A stretch of DNA of 64,000 nucleotides from an uncultured SAR86 cluster bacterium (GCA_902557965.1 CACECK010000002.1:124001-188000); one strand, 5' to 3'. Shown: positions 41,382 to 52,186, numbered from the stretch's first letter. The notes: generated by a model not told the origin, from the sequence alone. Numbers and translations are program-made.

Positions 41382-43322
41382 TTAGTAGCTTATTCCATAA
41401 CCATATTGATAAGTAGGATTATCAGTATCGTCTGGTAAATCTTCTTTTTGTTTTTTTACTTCTTCCATTGAGGAAGGTATTTCAAATGGTAATTTACCAC
41501 TTGGATTAAAGTTACCATAAATAGCTTCAAATATAACTTTATCCATCACTCCAAAAGTACCAATTAATCCTGATGTCATATTTTTAATTTCTTCAAGTAT
41601 TGCAGGCCTATTAAGATCGACTACGACAACAAGATTGTTATTCTTAGAATAATTTTTTATTTTTGATCTTATTTCTTCATTGAATTTTAAGTCTCCATTT
41701 GGAAAGAGGGTGCTCAAAAAATTATCAAAAAGCCTGTTAAGTCCTGATTCTTGATTACCATTAAAAACAGTATGAATATACATAATTATTACATCTGCTT
41801 TTTCAGGATCGTTAACTACTTTGCCAAAATTCGATGCAATTTGGTTATCAAGACCATCAACAAAAACTCTTTGTTCATTTTTCAACGGCAGAATGCCATC
41901 ATTCTCTAATAAAACAATTGATTTGCGTTGAGCATCTAGCCCAAATGTAATATTTTTATCAGTTGCAACATGCTCTTTTATTTTTTTTTCATTTACATAT
42001 GGATTATCAAATAACCCTAAATCAAATTTATTAATTAATATTCTTCTAACAGAATTATTAATTCTTTCTATAGATATTTCACCATCATTTATAAGGCTTA
42101 TAATATGCACAGGGTCATCTTCACCTCCATATTGGTCAATGCCAGCTATAAGAGATTTTTTATATCTTTCTTTAATTGAGAGATTATCAACACCCCAATG
42201 TCTTCCGCTTATAATGCCCCAATCAGAACAAACCACACCATCAAATCCAAGCTCATTTCTCAATAAATCAGATAGTATGTATTCGTTATATCCCATTGCG
42301 ACATCTTCGTCTGTAATACCAACTGGAATGCCGTAATAGGGCATTATCACTTTTAAATTATTTTTAATAGCATCTTTGAAGGGCAATAAATGATAGTTAA
42401 AATTATTTCCTGGATAATTTTGATTTCTACCGCTGAACAAATGAGGATCTAGGCCATTTTCTTGTGGACCTCCTCCTGGAAAATGCTTAACCATAGTGTG
42501 AACACTTTTTTCAGATATATTTTTTCCCTGAAAGCCCTCCATATATGCTAATGTCATTTTTGAAGACAGTTCAGCATTTGATCCAAAAGTTCCAAAATTT
42601 CGAGCCCATCTTGGTTCTGTTGCCAAGTCTGACATTGGATGAAGTGCAGTTCTAATTCCAGTTGCTAAATATTCTTCTCTGGCTATTTCAGCAAAATTTT
42701 GAATTATTGATGGATCATTTGTGGCTGCAAAGCCCAACTGAGATGGCCATTTTGAGTAACCATCTACAGAAAATGAAGCAACACCACCGCCTTTTGGGAC
42801 TTCATGAATTGGATCAGAGCTTATGGTTACAGGAACACCAAGTCGAGTCTTTGATGCAATTTTTTGAAAGTAATTTATTCTTTTTGCCAATTCAGTTGGG
42901 CTAGGATTACCGTACAAATTAAAGTGAGTGATATTATCCAAAACTATCTTAGCTTCAGTAAGTTTATTTCCTCTAATGGCAATTTCATAAACTAACATCA
43001 GTAAATCAGGACTCAAAGTAAAAGGAGGATGAAACATTTGCCCAACTTTTTCTTCAATCGTCATTCTATCTAATAAATCATTAGCTCTAATTTTTGAAGG
43101 AAGTCTATGATCCTCATATACATCTAGTAAATTATTTTTATTTAAATCTCTAAAGGTATGACTATCGCTTTTAATCAAATTTACTTCACCAACAAGAGAT
43201 TTATTTACTTTAAGCTTTTGAATAGGTTTATATAAGTTTAATAATGCAAATAAAGAAGCAAGTAAAAGAAATAAAAGCAAACTATAGAGAAATATTTTCA
43301 AGAGAGAGAATTCTCTTTTCAA
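41382..43322 (-). CDS. Glycoside hydrolase family 3 protein, N-terminal membrane anchor/signal
   Basis: 646 aa; MVKHFPGGGPQENGLDPH, GFDGVVCSDWGIISG, SIVLLENDGILPLKNEQ. Confidence 0.92.
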   Translation of the reverse strand: MKREFSLLKIFLYSLLLFLLLASLFALLNLYKPIQKLKVNKSLVGEVNLIKSDSHTFRDLNKNNLLDVYEDHRLPSKIRANDLLDRMTIEEKVGQMFHPPFTLSPDLLMLVYEIAIRGNKLTEAKIVLDNITHFNLYGNPSPTELAKRINYFQKIASKTRLGVPVTISSDPIHEVPKGGGVASFSVDGYSKWPSQLGFAATNDPSIIQNFAEIAREEYLATGIRTALHPMSDLATEPRWARNFGTFGSNAELSSKMTLAYMEGFQGKNISEKSVHTMVKHFPGGGPQENGLDPHLFSGRNQNYPGNNFNYHLLPFKDAIKNNLKVIMPYYGIPVGITDEDVAMGYNEYILSDLLRNELGFDGVVCSDWGIISGRHWGVDNLSIKERYKKSLIAGIDQYGGEDDPVHIISLINDGEISIERINNSVRRILINKFDLGLFDNPYVNEKKIKEHVATDKNITFGLDAQRKSIVLLENDGILPLKNEQRVFVDGLDNQIASNFGKVVNDPEKADVIIMYIHTVFNGNQESGLNRLFDNFLSTLFPNGDLKFNEEIRSKIKNYSKNNNLVVVVDLNRPAILEEIKNMTSGLIGTFGVMDKVIFEAIYGNFNPSGKLPFEIPSSMEEVKKQKEDLPDDTDNPTYQYGYGISY

Positions 43323-43336
43323 AGTTTTGTCCTTAA

Positions 43337-44494
43337 TTATTCGTCTGAGAAGAATCCATTTATTCTTTCATAAGAATCTATAAATTCTTCTTTAAAATTT
43401 TGCACAGTTTGACCAGCAGTTATCGTTTCATTAACCAATCCAATACCTTGTCCTACCCAGTATGTTTCTAATTGCTTTGCACCCTCGTGTCCAATCGCAG
43501 CTTGATCTGCAACTTTCTTTAAAGCAGGTTCGCTTACCATAGTTTGAAGTGGCATTGGAAGTGGTTCTGGAGCATCTTTACCTTCCCAAGCATCAACCCA
43601 AGGAGAGGATAATTGTCTTGAATGCTTTCCAGTTCTGCTTTTCGATCTTACAGTATGACTTGATGATGCAGCCACCATTTTTTCTTTTATATTGTCAGAT
43701 GTTTCTGCTTCCATTGTGGGCAAGAAAACAGATGCACACCATACTCCATCAGCCCCCATTGCCATAACTCCAGCCATTTGTTCGCCTGTGCAAATTCCTC
43801 CAGCGGCAAGAATTGGTACATTGCCATATTCTTTTAAAGCTCTTCTGACCTCAGGAACTAAAACCATTGTAGAAACACTTCCACAATGACCGCCACCTTC
43901 GGTGCCAGACACCACAATTATGTCTACACCTGCTTCTGCTTGTTTTACTGCATGTTGTTTTGCTCCAACTAATGCTGCTACTGGGACTTTATGTGCCTTA
44001 CCCATATCTAACATCCATTTTGGCGGAACACCCAAAGCATTCGCAACTAAACTTATTGGATGCGCAAATGCAACCTCCAAAACTTCTTTTGCTCCATCTA
44101 ATCCTGCGCCAAGGACTCCATTAGAGTTTGCTTCTAAACTTTTTGAATTTTCATTATCTCTTAAATCAGAGCCATCTAAGTCATGCTGTTCAAGAACGTC
44201 AGCACGAAACTCTCTGTGTTCTTGAGGTATCATTGCCCTTAAATCATCGGTTGAAAGATTTTCACCTTTTCCAACATAAGAATTAGGGACTAGAACATCG
44301 ACCCCATAGGGTTTACCGTCAATATGCTCATCAATCCAATTAAGCTCAATTTCAAGTTTTTCTGGCGTTAGTCCTACCGCTCCTAAGACACCCATACCTC
44401 CAGCTTTTGAAACTGCAACAACTACATCCCTGCAATGACTAAAAGCTACCAAGGGAAATTCAATTCCAAGTAAATCGCAAATTTGTGATTTCAT
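43337..44494 (-). CDS. Nitronate monooxygenase / 2-nitropropane dioxygenase-like
   Basis: 385 aa; VVAVSKAGGMGVLGAVGLTPEKL, IIVVSGTEGGGHCGSVSTMVLVPEV, ILAAGGICTGEQMAGVMAMGADGVW. Confidence 0.92.
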   Translation of the reverse strand: MKSQICDLLGIEFPLVAFSHCRDVVVAVSKAGGMGVLGAVGLTPEKLEIELNWIDEHIDGKPYGVDVLVPNSYVGKGENLSTDDLRAMIPQEHREFRADVLEQHDLDGSDLRDNENSKSLEANSNGVLGAGLDGAKEVLEVAFAHPISLVANALGVPPKWMLDMGKAHKVPVAALVGAKQHAVKQAEAGVDIIVVSGTEGGGHCGSVSTMVLVPEVRRALKEYGNVPILAAGGICTGEQMAGVMAMGADGVWCASVFLPTMEAETSDNIKEKMVAASSSHTVRSKSRTGKHSRQLSSPWVDAWEGKDAPEPLPMPLQTMVSEPALKKVADQAAIGHEGAKQLETYWVGQGIGLVNETITAGQTVQNFKEEFIDSYERINGFFSDE

Positions 44495-44559
44495 TTTTAC
44501 TCCTCAATTCTTCCTACATAGTTTATATTACTTAATATTAATTGAGAATAAATAAAGAA

Positions 44560-45048
44560 ATGAATAAATTCACAGTCCCAGATATTTGTGACAAATACGA
44601 AGACAAGATTCAAATAGGCGATCTTTTTTTAAACTCTTATGGGAAAAATGATAAGTTTTTTGGAGAGATTCAAACCGCAAGATGCGAGCATTCCAATAGG
44701 GTTGTAAAAGAATTAGTTTCCAAAAATGGTTCTAATAAGGTTCTTTTTATTCAACACACTGGCAAAGAAAAATGCTCAATGGTTGGAGATCAAATTGCAC
44801 AAATGGCAGCCAATAATGGTTGGAAAGGAATCATTACGAACGGATATATAAGAGATATTGAAGTGATAAAAGACATACCCATAGGAGTTTATGCAAAAAA
44901 TACTTATCCAAAAAAGACAGACAAATCTATTGGAGTTGGTGAAGTTGGAGTTGCGCTTGATTTTGAAACAATGATTATTAAAATGGGTACTTGGATATAT
45001 GTGGACACTAATGGCTGGGTGATAAGCGAAAAGGAGCTAGAAATTTAA
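44560..45048 (+). CDS. RraA family protein (ribonuclease E activity regulator-like)
   Basis: MNKFTVPDICDKYEDKIQIGD…GWKGIITNGYIRDIEVIKDIPIGVYAKNTYPKKT. ATG at 44560 preferred over the TTG at 44542. Confidence 0.88.
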   Translation: MNKFTVPDICDKYEDKIQIGDLFLNSYGKNDKFFGEIQTARCEHSNRVVKELVSKNGSNKVLFIQHTGKEKCSMVGDQIAQMAANNGWKGIITNGYIRDIEVIKDIPIGVYAKNTYPKKTDKSIGVGEVGVALDFETMIIKMGTWIYVDTNGWVISEKELEI

Positions 45049-45921
45049 CTCATCAATCTTTCTATCTTTTTCATCCCATATTTCTTCAATCCACTCTTTA
45101 AATTCATCTCTGTATAAATGATCACTCCCATAATTCCTGTTTTTAAGATTTTCAGGAATTTTATAGCTTTTAATAAATACTTTTACATCTTTCATTTCAC
45201 CATTCAAAAAGGACCACGCACTCCTTTTCTTAGATTTATACACGACAGAAAAATTAATCAATGTATCAATTTCTGGCATTGCTGATAGGGCGGTAGCCAT
45301 TCCACCTATTTTTGGCTGAAGAAGATTTTTGTATTTAGAATTTTGAGCTTTATGTTTTTCAGACGTAAACCTTGTGCCTTCAGCATAACTAAATATCGTA
45401 GATGGAGCTCTTAAAAATCTTTTACATGACTTTAGCGTATTTTCGTAATCTTTTGTTCTTAAGGAGGGATTCTTTTCTATTGCTTTCTTTGAATGCCTAT
45501 TAACAAAAGGCATATTTAATGTCTTATTAGCAAGAAATACAAATGGGATCCACCACAATTCTTTTTTCATGAAAAATTTTAATAATGGTATTTTTTTATT
45601 TGCTACTGTTAACAATACAAATATATCTGCCCAAGATTGATGATTAGACATAGCCATATACCATTTGCTCATATCATACTTTTCATTATTGATAACTTGA
45701 ATATTATTGCCATGCATAAGAAGCATAATTAATTTAAGGCCATAAACAGTGAGGTCCCCAATTTTATTAGATATTTTGGCTAAAAATAGCTTAAACGACT
45801 TTAGTGGAATTACAGCCCTAGGAATATTAATAATAGCTAAAGTGCCAAAGCCTATTATTAATTCTACAAGAATCAATAAGAATGTAATTAAACCAACCAA
45901 ATTTGATTTAATAACCTTCAT
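45037..45921 (-). CDS. PlsC-type acyltransferase
   Basis: 294 aa; MSNHQSWADIFVL (HxxxxD-type), FSYAEGTRFTSEKH. Confidence 0.9.
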   Translation of the reverse strand: MKVIKSNLVGLITFLLILVELIIGFGTLAIINIPRAVIPLKSFKLFLAKISNKIGDLTVYGLKLIMLLMHGNNIQVINNEKYDMSKWYMAMSNHQSWADIFVLLTVANKKIPLLKFFMKKELWWIPFVFLANKTLNMPFVNRHSKKAIEKNPSLRTKDYENTLKSCKRFLRAPSTIFSYAEGTRFTSEKHKAQNSKYKNLLQPKIGGMATALSAMPEIDTLINFSVVYKSKKRSAWSFLNGEMKDVKVFIKSYKIPENLKNRNYGSDHLYRDEFKEWIEEIWDEKDRKIDELNF

Positions 45922-45938
45922 ATTTTTAAATCTATCTC

Positions 45939-47078
45939 CTAAAAACCACTTAAATTTGCATATCTTTCAGTATGAAATTTTGCGCTTCCAAATATTTGTT
46001 CAGCTACCCTGGCTCTCTTTAAAAAGAAACCAATATCATATTCATCAGTAACCCCAATTCCACCATGCATTTGGATAGCTTCATTGGAAACTAGATGAAG
46101 CGTTTCACCCGCAACGGTTTTTGCAAGACTTGATAGTCTTTGGACATCATTTGATCTTTCATCAGCAGCTCTCATTGCTGCAATAACAGAGGATTTTGTT
46201 AGTTCAATTTCGCAAAACATCTCAGCTGCTCTGTGTTGCAAAGCCTGGAATGAACCAATCAGTACTCCAAATTGCTTCCTTTGTTTAAGATAATCTAATG
46301 TTGTTTCAAATGCAGCCTCAGAATTTCCTAGCATTTCAGCTGACATAGCTATTCTTCCTATATCAAGAACATCATCTATTGCTTCACCACCAGCTTCAAT
46401 ATCGCCCAATATATTTTTAGATGAAATTTTTACGTTATCAAAAATTATGTTTGCATAATTTCTGGAGTCGGCCATCTCTAATTTAATTCTATCAATGCCT
46501 TCATTAGTTGGATCAACTAAAAAAAGAGTTAAACCAGTTGAATCTCCTTTTTCGCCTGATGTTCTTGCAAGAACTATTAATAAGTCAGAGCTTGTTCCGT
46601 CAATGACAAAGTTTTTTTTGCCAGATAGAATATATTCATCACTACTTTTTTTAGCTATTAATACAGTGTTATATGGATTGTGATGACTTGATTCATCAAC
46701 CGCAACAGATGTTGTTAATTCACCATTTGCTATCAAAGGAAGATATTTTTCTTTTTGTTCTTTTGTACCATAGTTATTTATTGCATAAGCCCCTAGAACT
46801 CCTGAAGCAAATAATGGAGAGGGAGTTAAAGTTTTTGCACACTCTTGAAGAACAACACAAATACCCGAAAGGCCAAAATTAGAACCACCGAACTCTTCAG
46901 GAATCATAATTCCTGGCCAACCCAATTTTGACATTTCATTCCATATATTTTTGTCCCAGAGCATTGGATCTGACATGTCTCTTAATGATCTAAAATGAGT
47001 AATAGGTGATCTTTCTTCAGCAAAGCTCTTTGCAGTATCTTTAAGAAATTGCTCTTCTTCGGTAAGTATTAATTTCAT
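45939..47078 (-). CDS. Acyl-CoA dehydrogenase
   Basis: 379 aa; LKQRKQFGVLIGSFQALQHRAAEM, IQMHGGIGVTDEYDIGFFLKRA. Confidence 0.93.
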   Translation of the reverse strand: MKLILTEEEQFLKDTAKSFAEERSPITHFRSLRDMSDPMLWDKNIWNEMSKLGWPGIMIPEEFGGSNFGLSGICVVLQECAKTLTPSPLFASGVLGAYAINNYGTKEQKEKYLPLIANGELTTSVAVDESSHHNPYNTVLIAKKSSDEYILSGKKNFVIDGTSSDLLIVLARTSGEKGDSTGLTLFLVDPTNEGIDRIKLEMADSRNYANIIFDNVKISSKNILGDIEAGGEAIDDVLDIGRIAMSAEMLGNSEAAFETTLDYLKQRKQFGVLIGSFQALQHRAAEMFCEIELTKSSVIAAMRAADERSNDVQRLSSLAKTVAGETLHLVSNEAIQMHGGIGVTDEYDIGFFLKRARVAEQIFGSAKFHTERYANLSGF

Positions 47079-47084
47079 ACTAAT

Positions 47085-48278
47085 TTACTGACTTGGTAAA
47101 CCAAGAACCCTTTTTGATATAACATTTAACTGGACTTCAGACGTTCCTCCTTCTAGAGAATTTCCCTTTGTTCTAAGCCAAGCTCTTGTGAGATTTTTAT
47201 CATCATCTTCAAATTCATCTCCATCCCATGCAACACCATTTATTCCGGATGCAGCAACCATTAGTTCATGACGCTTTTTATTATGCTCTGTTCCGTAAAG
47301 CTTGAACATTGAAGCAGTTGCGCTAGCTTTTCCACCTTCATCACCAGCTCTTTTAAGAGTTAAACCAAAAGCATGCTCTTTTATTTTATGAGATGATATT
47401 TCTGATCTATAAAAATTATTTTTTATCTTGCCGTTCTCCTCTCCAAGGTGTTTTTTTGCTATTGAAACTACATCTCTTTTACTTCCCATTCCAGCAGCAA
47501 GACCAAAATTAGATATAAATGCTCTCTCATGTTGTAAAAGTTTTTTAGCAATTGTCCAGCCAGCATTCAATTCACCAATTAAATTTTCTTTTGGCACTTC
47601 AACGCTGTCAAAAAATGTTTCACAAAATGGTGATTTGCCTGATATGAGAGTAATTGGCTTTGTAGTTACTCCTTTAGTAGCCATATCAATCAATAAAAAA
47701 CTAATTCCATCATGTTTTGGTTCCTTTGGTCCTGTTCTGACTAACGCGAATATCCAATCTGCTTTGTCCGCATAAGAAGTCCAAACCTTTTGACCATTAA
47801 CAAGATAGCTTTCACCAATATCTTCTGCTTTAGTAGATAAACTAGCTAGATCTGATCCCGAACCAGGTTCTGAATAACCCTGACACCATCTGATCTCACC
47901 TTTAATAATTTTTGGTATGTGTAATTTCTTTTGTTCTTCAGTTCCATATTCTAAGAGGACTGGTGCAAGCATCCAAATACCAAAACTTAGTAATGGCGAC
48001 TTTGCGCCAATGAAAAATAATTCTTCGTTGAGGATTTTTACTTCGTCCTTAGAAAGGCCGCCCCCACCATATTCTTTTGATACTGTAGGCATTGTCCATC
48101 CTTTTTCACCCATTCTTTCAAGCCAGATCTTACTTTCAGGGTTTTTATACGTAGCATTTCTTCCGCCCCAAACCTCATCAACTGGAATTTTAGGATCAGC
48201 TCCATTTCGCATAGACGGGGGACAATTTTTATCAAGCCATTTTTTTGTATCTTCTCTAAATTTTTCTAAATTAGTCAT
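47085..48278 (-). CDS. Acyl-CoA dehydrogenase
   Basis: 397 aa; RWCQGYSEPGSGSDLASLSTKA, NGQKVWTSYADKADW, GGTSEVQLNVISKRVLGLP. Confidence 0.94.
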   Translation of the reverse strand: MTNLEKFREDTKKWLDKNCPPSMRNGADPKIPVDEVWGGRNATYKNPESKIWLERMGEKGWTMPTVSKEYGGGGLSKDEVKILNEELFFIGAKSPLLSFGIWMLAPVLLEYGTEEQKKLHIPKIIKGEIRWCQGYSEPGSGSDLASLSTKAEDIGESYLVNGQKVWTSYADKADWIFALVRTGPKEPKHDGISFLLIDMATKGVTTKPITLISGKSPFCETFFDSVEVPKENLIGELNAGWTIAKKLLQHERAFISNFGLAAGMGSKRDVVSIAKKHLGEENGKIKNNFYRSEISSHKIKEHAFGLTLKRAGDEGGKASATASMFKLYGTEHNKKRHELMVAASGINGVAWDGDEFEDDDKNLTRAWLRTKGNSLEGGTSEVQLNVISKRVLGLPSQ

Positions 48279-48332
48279 AGTGTTTATAGTTTTTTAAAAT
48301 GTAATCGCATTATTATATATTCACAATTGTAA

Positions 48333-48354
48333 TATTATCGAGCCCTTGATAATA
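48333..48354. promoter_or_regulatory. Inverted repeat TATTATC-n8-GATAATA, candidate operator or hairpin
   Basis: 7-bp perfect arms in the divergent region between the acyl-CoA dehydrogenase and nadK. Confidence 0.35.
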
Positions 48355-48409
48355 ACAAAAATTATGACCTATTTAATAAATAGTGCAATTCAGGGATATA
48401 ATCACGTTT

Positions 48410-49273
48410 ATGTTTAAAAATGTTGGTATATATGTAAGACAAGAGTCAAATCATGGCGTCGATTTAGATGTTATGAATGATATGATCGATTTCTTATCCA
48501 ATAAAGATATAAAACTTTTAATTGACGAATCCTCAGATTACGAAAATAGTCACACTAATTCGGTAAATCACAATGATTTTGTTGAAACAGTCGATTTAAT
48601 TATTGTATTTGGAGGAGATGGTACTCTTCTTAACTCAGCTAGAAAATACTTAGATTATGAGATACCTATTCTTGGAATAAACATGGGTAAAGTTGGTTTT
48701 CTTACAGACATTAAAGTAGATAATTTTGAAAAATCTTTGAGTGATATTTTAGATGGCAACTATCTTATTGAAGAACGTAATTTAGTTTCAGCAAAGTTTA
48801 ATGAAACACATCTTTATGGATTAAACGAAGTTGTAATTCATTCAGGTTCTTACGCTCAGTTAATGAGATATCAATTAAGTGTTAATGACAGAATAGTCTA
48901 TGAACAAAGATCCGATGGACTTATAGTTGCCACTCCAACTGGATCCACTGCGTATGCTTTATCGGCCGGAGGCCCAATCATTCACCCAAGTTTGGATGTA
49001 TGGACAATTTTGCCAATGCTTCCACAAAGTCTATCATCAAGACCTTTTATAATTTCTTCTGAGGAAAAAGTAATAATAAATTTATTTGATGGGCCAAATG
49101 AACAAGCAAAGATATGTGTAGATGGCCAGGATGATATAGATTTACCGTTTAATGTTGAAATATCTGTTTCTAAAATGAAAAAAACACTTAAACTTGTCCA
49201 TCTCAAAGATAATGATTTTTTTGAAGCATGCAGAGAAAAACTTGGTTGGAGTCTTAATATTTCAAAGTTATAA
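48410..49273 (+). CDS. nadK: NAD kinase
   Basis: FGGDGTLLNSARK, GINMGKVGFLTDI, SDGLIVATPTGSTAYALSAGGPI. ATG at 48410 preferred over 48383. Confidence 0.95.
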   Translation: MFKNVGIYVRQESNHGVDLDVMNDMIDFLSNKDIKLLIDESSDYENSHTNSVNHNDFVETVDLIIVFGGDGTLLNSARKYLDYEIPILGINMGKVGFLTDIKVDNFEKSLSDILDGNYLIEERNLVSAKFNETHLYGLNEVVIHSGSYAQLMRYQLSVNDRIVYEQRSDGLIVATPTGSTAYALSAGGPIIHPSLDVWTILPMLPQSLSSRPFIISSEEKVIINLFDGPNEQAKICVDGQDDIDLPFNVEISVSKMKKTLKLVHLKDNDFFEACREKLGWSLNISKL

Positions 49274-49274
49274 G

Positions 49275-49907
49275 TTGAAGAAAATTAATAATTTCCATAT
49301 TCCAATCATCATTGCCTCTATATTGATAGCACTTTTATCAAATTTTGGTTCTGTAATAATCTTTATCGAACCATTTACCTTTACCCAAATAAATATTAGC
49401 AACCTAGGTTATTTTTCATCGCTTCCAGTTGATCAAACATTTATTGATAACAATCAGTGGTGGAGATTGGTTTCACCAATGTTTTTACATTTTTCATTTG
49501 CTCATTTAGCTTTTAATTGTTTGTGGATATATATACTTGGTGAAAAAATTGAAAGAATTGATGGAAGTTTAACTTTTATATCGATAGTAATATTTACAGC
49601 AGTATCAAGTAATTCACTTCAATATTTTTGGAATGGATCAAGTCTCTTTGGCGGTTTATCAGGAGTTATATATGGCTTAATAGGTTTCTGTATGATTATC
49701 GAAATGGATTCACCTAGAGATATATATGATATACCCCCAGGACTATATATGTTTATGATTATATGGATGATATTAGGTTTTATGGGTGTTTTAGAACTAT
49801 TTGGTTTTGGTTCGGTTGCAAATTTTGCTCATCTCGGTGGTTTAGTGTCAGGTATAATATTCGCTATGATGCTAAAAACTATTAGTTTAATCTGGAAAAA
49901 TCAATGA
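49275..49907 (+). CDS. Rhomboid family intramembrane serine protease
   Basis: Six-TM-like; WWRLVSPMFLHFSFAHLAFNCLWIYILG, GGLSGVIYGLIG (Ser), FAHLGGLVSG (His). TTG at 49275 avoids overlap with nadK. Confidence 0.9.
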   Translation: MKKINNFHIPIIIASILIALLSNFGSVIIFIEPFTFTQINISNLGYFSSLPVDQTFIDNNQWWRLVSPMFLHFSFAHLAFNCLWIYILGEKIERIDGSLTFISIVIFTAVSSNSLQYFWNGSSLFGGLSGVIYGLIGFCMIIEMDSPRDIYDIPPGLYMFMIIWMILGFMGVLELFGFGSVANFAHLGGLVSGIIFAMMLKTISLIWKNQ

Positions 49908-50764
49908 TTAAAAAAGCAGTTTTACCAGTTGCTGGTCTTGGGACAAGATTCCTGCCTGCTTCAAAAGCTACCCCAAAAGAAATGCTGCCAATAATTGATA
50001 AGCCTTTATTGCAATATGCTGTAGAAGAAGCAATAGAAATAGGAGTCGAGGAAATTATATTTATAACTAGCAATGAAAAGCATTCAATTGAGAAACATTT
50101 CCAAGAAAACATTGATATGGCAAATAGATTAATTAAATCTGGAAAAAAGGATTACCTTGAAAAACTTAATCCTAAAGTTTTTTCAGATATAAAATTTCAT
50201 TATATAAATCAAAATAATCAAAATGGTCTAGGAGATGCAGTTCTTCATGCCAAAGAGATAGTTGGAGATGATTCATTTGCTGTCCTTCTTCCTGATGATT
50301 TATTTATTTCTAATATTTCATGCTTAAGTCAATTAATTGATACCTATAAAAAAACAAATTCTTCAGTAATAGCAGTAAATAAAATTGATAAGGAAAATAT
50401 TCATAAATATGGCGTAATCAATCCTGGCATAAAAGAACATGATGCTATTTTGATTGAGGATATTATTGAAAAGCCAAAAGCAGACGAAGCGCCGTCTGAT
50501 ATCGCTGTCTGTGGCAGATATATTTTTACATCTTTAATATTTGATCATCTTGAGGCTACTAATTTTGACAAATCTGGTGAAATTCAACTTACAGATGCAA
50601 TAAAATCTCTAATTAATAATCAAAAGGTACATGCAAGGCTATATGATGGTGAAAAATTTGACTGTGGAAGTAAAAAAGGTTTTGTACATGCTACTATAGC
50701 CCTCGCTTTAAGAGATAACTCAATTAGCAAAGATATATCAAAAATAATAAAGGAAATTATTTGA
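49904..50764 (+). CDS. galU: UTP-glucose-1-phosphate uridylyltransferase
   Basis: 286 aa; KAVLPVAGLGTRFLPASKATPKEMLPIIDKPLLQYAVEEA. Confidence 0.97.
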   Translation: MIKKAVLPVAGLGTRFLPASKATPKEMLPIIDKPLLQYAVEEAIEIGVEEIIFITSNEKHSIEKHFQENIDMANRLIKSGKKDYLEKLNPKVFSDIKFHYINQNNQNGLGDAVLHAKEIVGDDSFAVLLPDDLFISNISCLSQLIDTYKKTNSSVIAVNKIDKENIHKYGVINPGIKEHDAILIEDIIEKPKADEAPSDIAVCGRYIFTSLIFDHLEATNFDKSGEIQLTDAIKSLINNQKVHARLYDGEKFDCGSKKGFVHATIALALRDNSISKDISKIIKEII

Positions 50765-51756
50765 ATTTTTTTCTTAAATTTTTCAGAATTTTACCACCCG
50801 AGCTCGCACATAGGCTTGCGTTAGATTCTTTAAATTTTATTCATAAAATTGGAATATTAAATTTATTTTATAAAAAACCAGAGTTGGAGACATTCTCTTT
50901 TGCAGGAATGAACTTCAAGAACAGACTTGGCACCGCTGCAGGATTAGATAAAAATGGTGATTATATAGATTGTTTGGGAGAACTTGGATTTGGTTTTTTA
51001 GAGGTCGGTACTGTTACACCTATACAGCAATATGGAAACTCAAAACCCCGAGTATTCAGAAACTTTCAAGATGAATCCATCATCAATAGATTGGGATTTA
51101 ATAATAAGGGTGTTGATCATTTAGTAAAAAATTTAAAATCAAGATCATATAAAGGAATTGTAGGAGTTAATGTAGGCGCAAATAAAAAATCCAAAGGAGA
51201 GCAAAGGGTTAAAGATTATTTGTATTGCATTGAAAAAGTATATAAATATGCTGACTATATAACTGTAAACATATCTTCTCCAAATACCCCAAATCTCAGA
51301 GATCTTCATAATATGGATAACCTCTCAGACTTAGTTCTATCAATTGAGGATAAAGTTAAGGAATTAAACATAGGCATTCCATTTTTTTTAAAAATTTCGC
51401 CAGATGAAACTAACGATTCGATTGACAATATAATTAAAACCGTAGAGTCATCTTTTTTTCAAGGAATTATTGCAACAAATACAACAATAGATAAAACAAA
51501 CCTTTCAAATAAAAAATTTAATAATATAGAGGGAGGATTATCTGGTAGGCCTTTAATGGATAGATCTACGGAAACAATAAAAGCTATTAAAATTAAATCA
51601 GATAAAGAGATTCCAGTAATTGGGGTTGGTGGTGTAATGAATGCTGCAGATTTTAATAAAAAAATCGATGCCGGATCAGAACTTGTTCAAATTTATACTG
51701 GATTTGTTATAAAAGGACCAAATATTTTAAGTGATATTTTAAAAAAAGATGACTGA
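50761..51756 (+). CDS. pyrD: Dihydroorotate dehydrogenase (quinone)
   Basis: 331 aa, TTG start; RLGTAAGLDKNGDYIDCLGELGFGFLEVGTVTP, NISSPNTPNLRDL. Confidence 0.96.
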   Translation: MNFFLKFFRILPPELAHRLALDSLNFIHKIGILNLFYKKPELETFSFAGMNFKNRLGTAAGLDKNGDYIDCLGELGFGFLEVGTVTPIQQYGNSKPRVFRNFQDESIINRLGFNNKGVDHLVKNLKSRSYKGIVGVNVGANKKSKGEQRVKDYLYCIEKVYKYADYITVNISSPNTPNLRDLHNMDNLSDLVLSIEDKVKELNIGIPFFLKISPDETNDSIDNIIKTVESSFFQGIIATNTTIDKTNLSNKKFNNIEGGLSGRPLMDRSTETIKAIKIKSDKEIPVIGVGGVMNAADFNKKIDAGSELVQIYTGFVIKGPNILSDILKKDD

Positions 51757-52186
51757 GATATTTGTTTTTATTATTGCCATAATATTTTTAGTTGGATCAA
51801 TATCACTTGCACTACCCTCAAAATCATCTAAAGAAAAGTCTAAAGTCAGAATGCAAGCAAAAATCCTTGGTTGCAAGATTTCATCAACTCTATATGGCAA
51901 GAATAGCTTTAAAAACATAAATTCTATAGATGTAATTTATCAAGTAAAAAATGAATCAAGTTTTAAGGAAGGACATTTTATTAGAGACAAGGAACAATTT
52001 ATCTTGTATTCTCCTGTCCAGTTAAAGTACCAAACTGGATTTGAACAAATGATTTTAAATTTAAATAATATTTCACCATATCTTGAAGAAATAATTTTCT
52101 CTAAGTCAAATATAAGCTTTTTATGGCATGAAAAAAAAGGTGTTTCAAATTTAGAACAAATTGTTGAAAGAATAAATAATTTATAA
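51749..52186 (+). CDS. Hypothetical protein with N-terminal TM segment
   Basis: 145 aa; MTEIFVFIIAIIFLVGSISLAL; 8-bp overlap with pyrD. Confidence 0.65.
   Translation: MTEIFVFIIAIIFLVGSISLALPSKSSKEKSKVRMQAKILGCKISSTLYGKNSFKNINSIDVIYQVKNESSFKEGHFIRDKEQFILYSPVQLKYQTGFEQMILNLNNISPYLEEIIFSKSNISFLWHEKKGVSNLEQIVERINNL

Noticed and set aside
49194-49274. 80-bp overlap of the rhomboid ORF with nadK
   Set aside because: Probably a start-site artefact; an in-frame TTG at 49275 right after nadK stop fits better.
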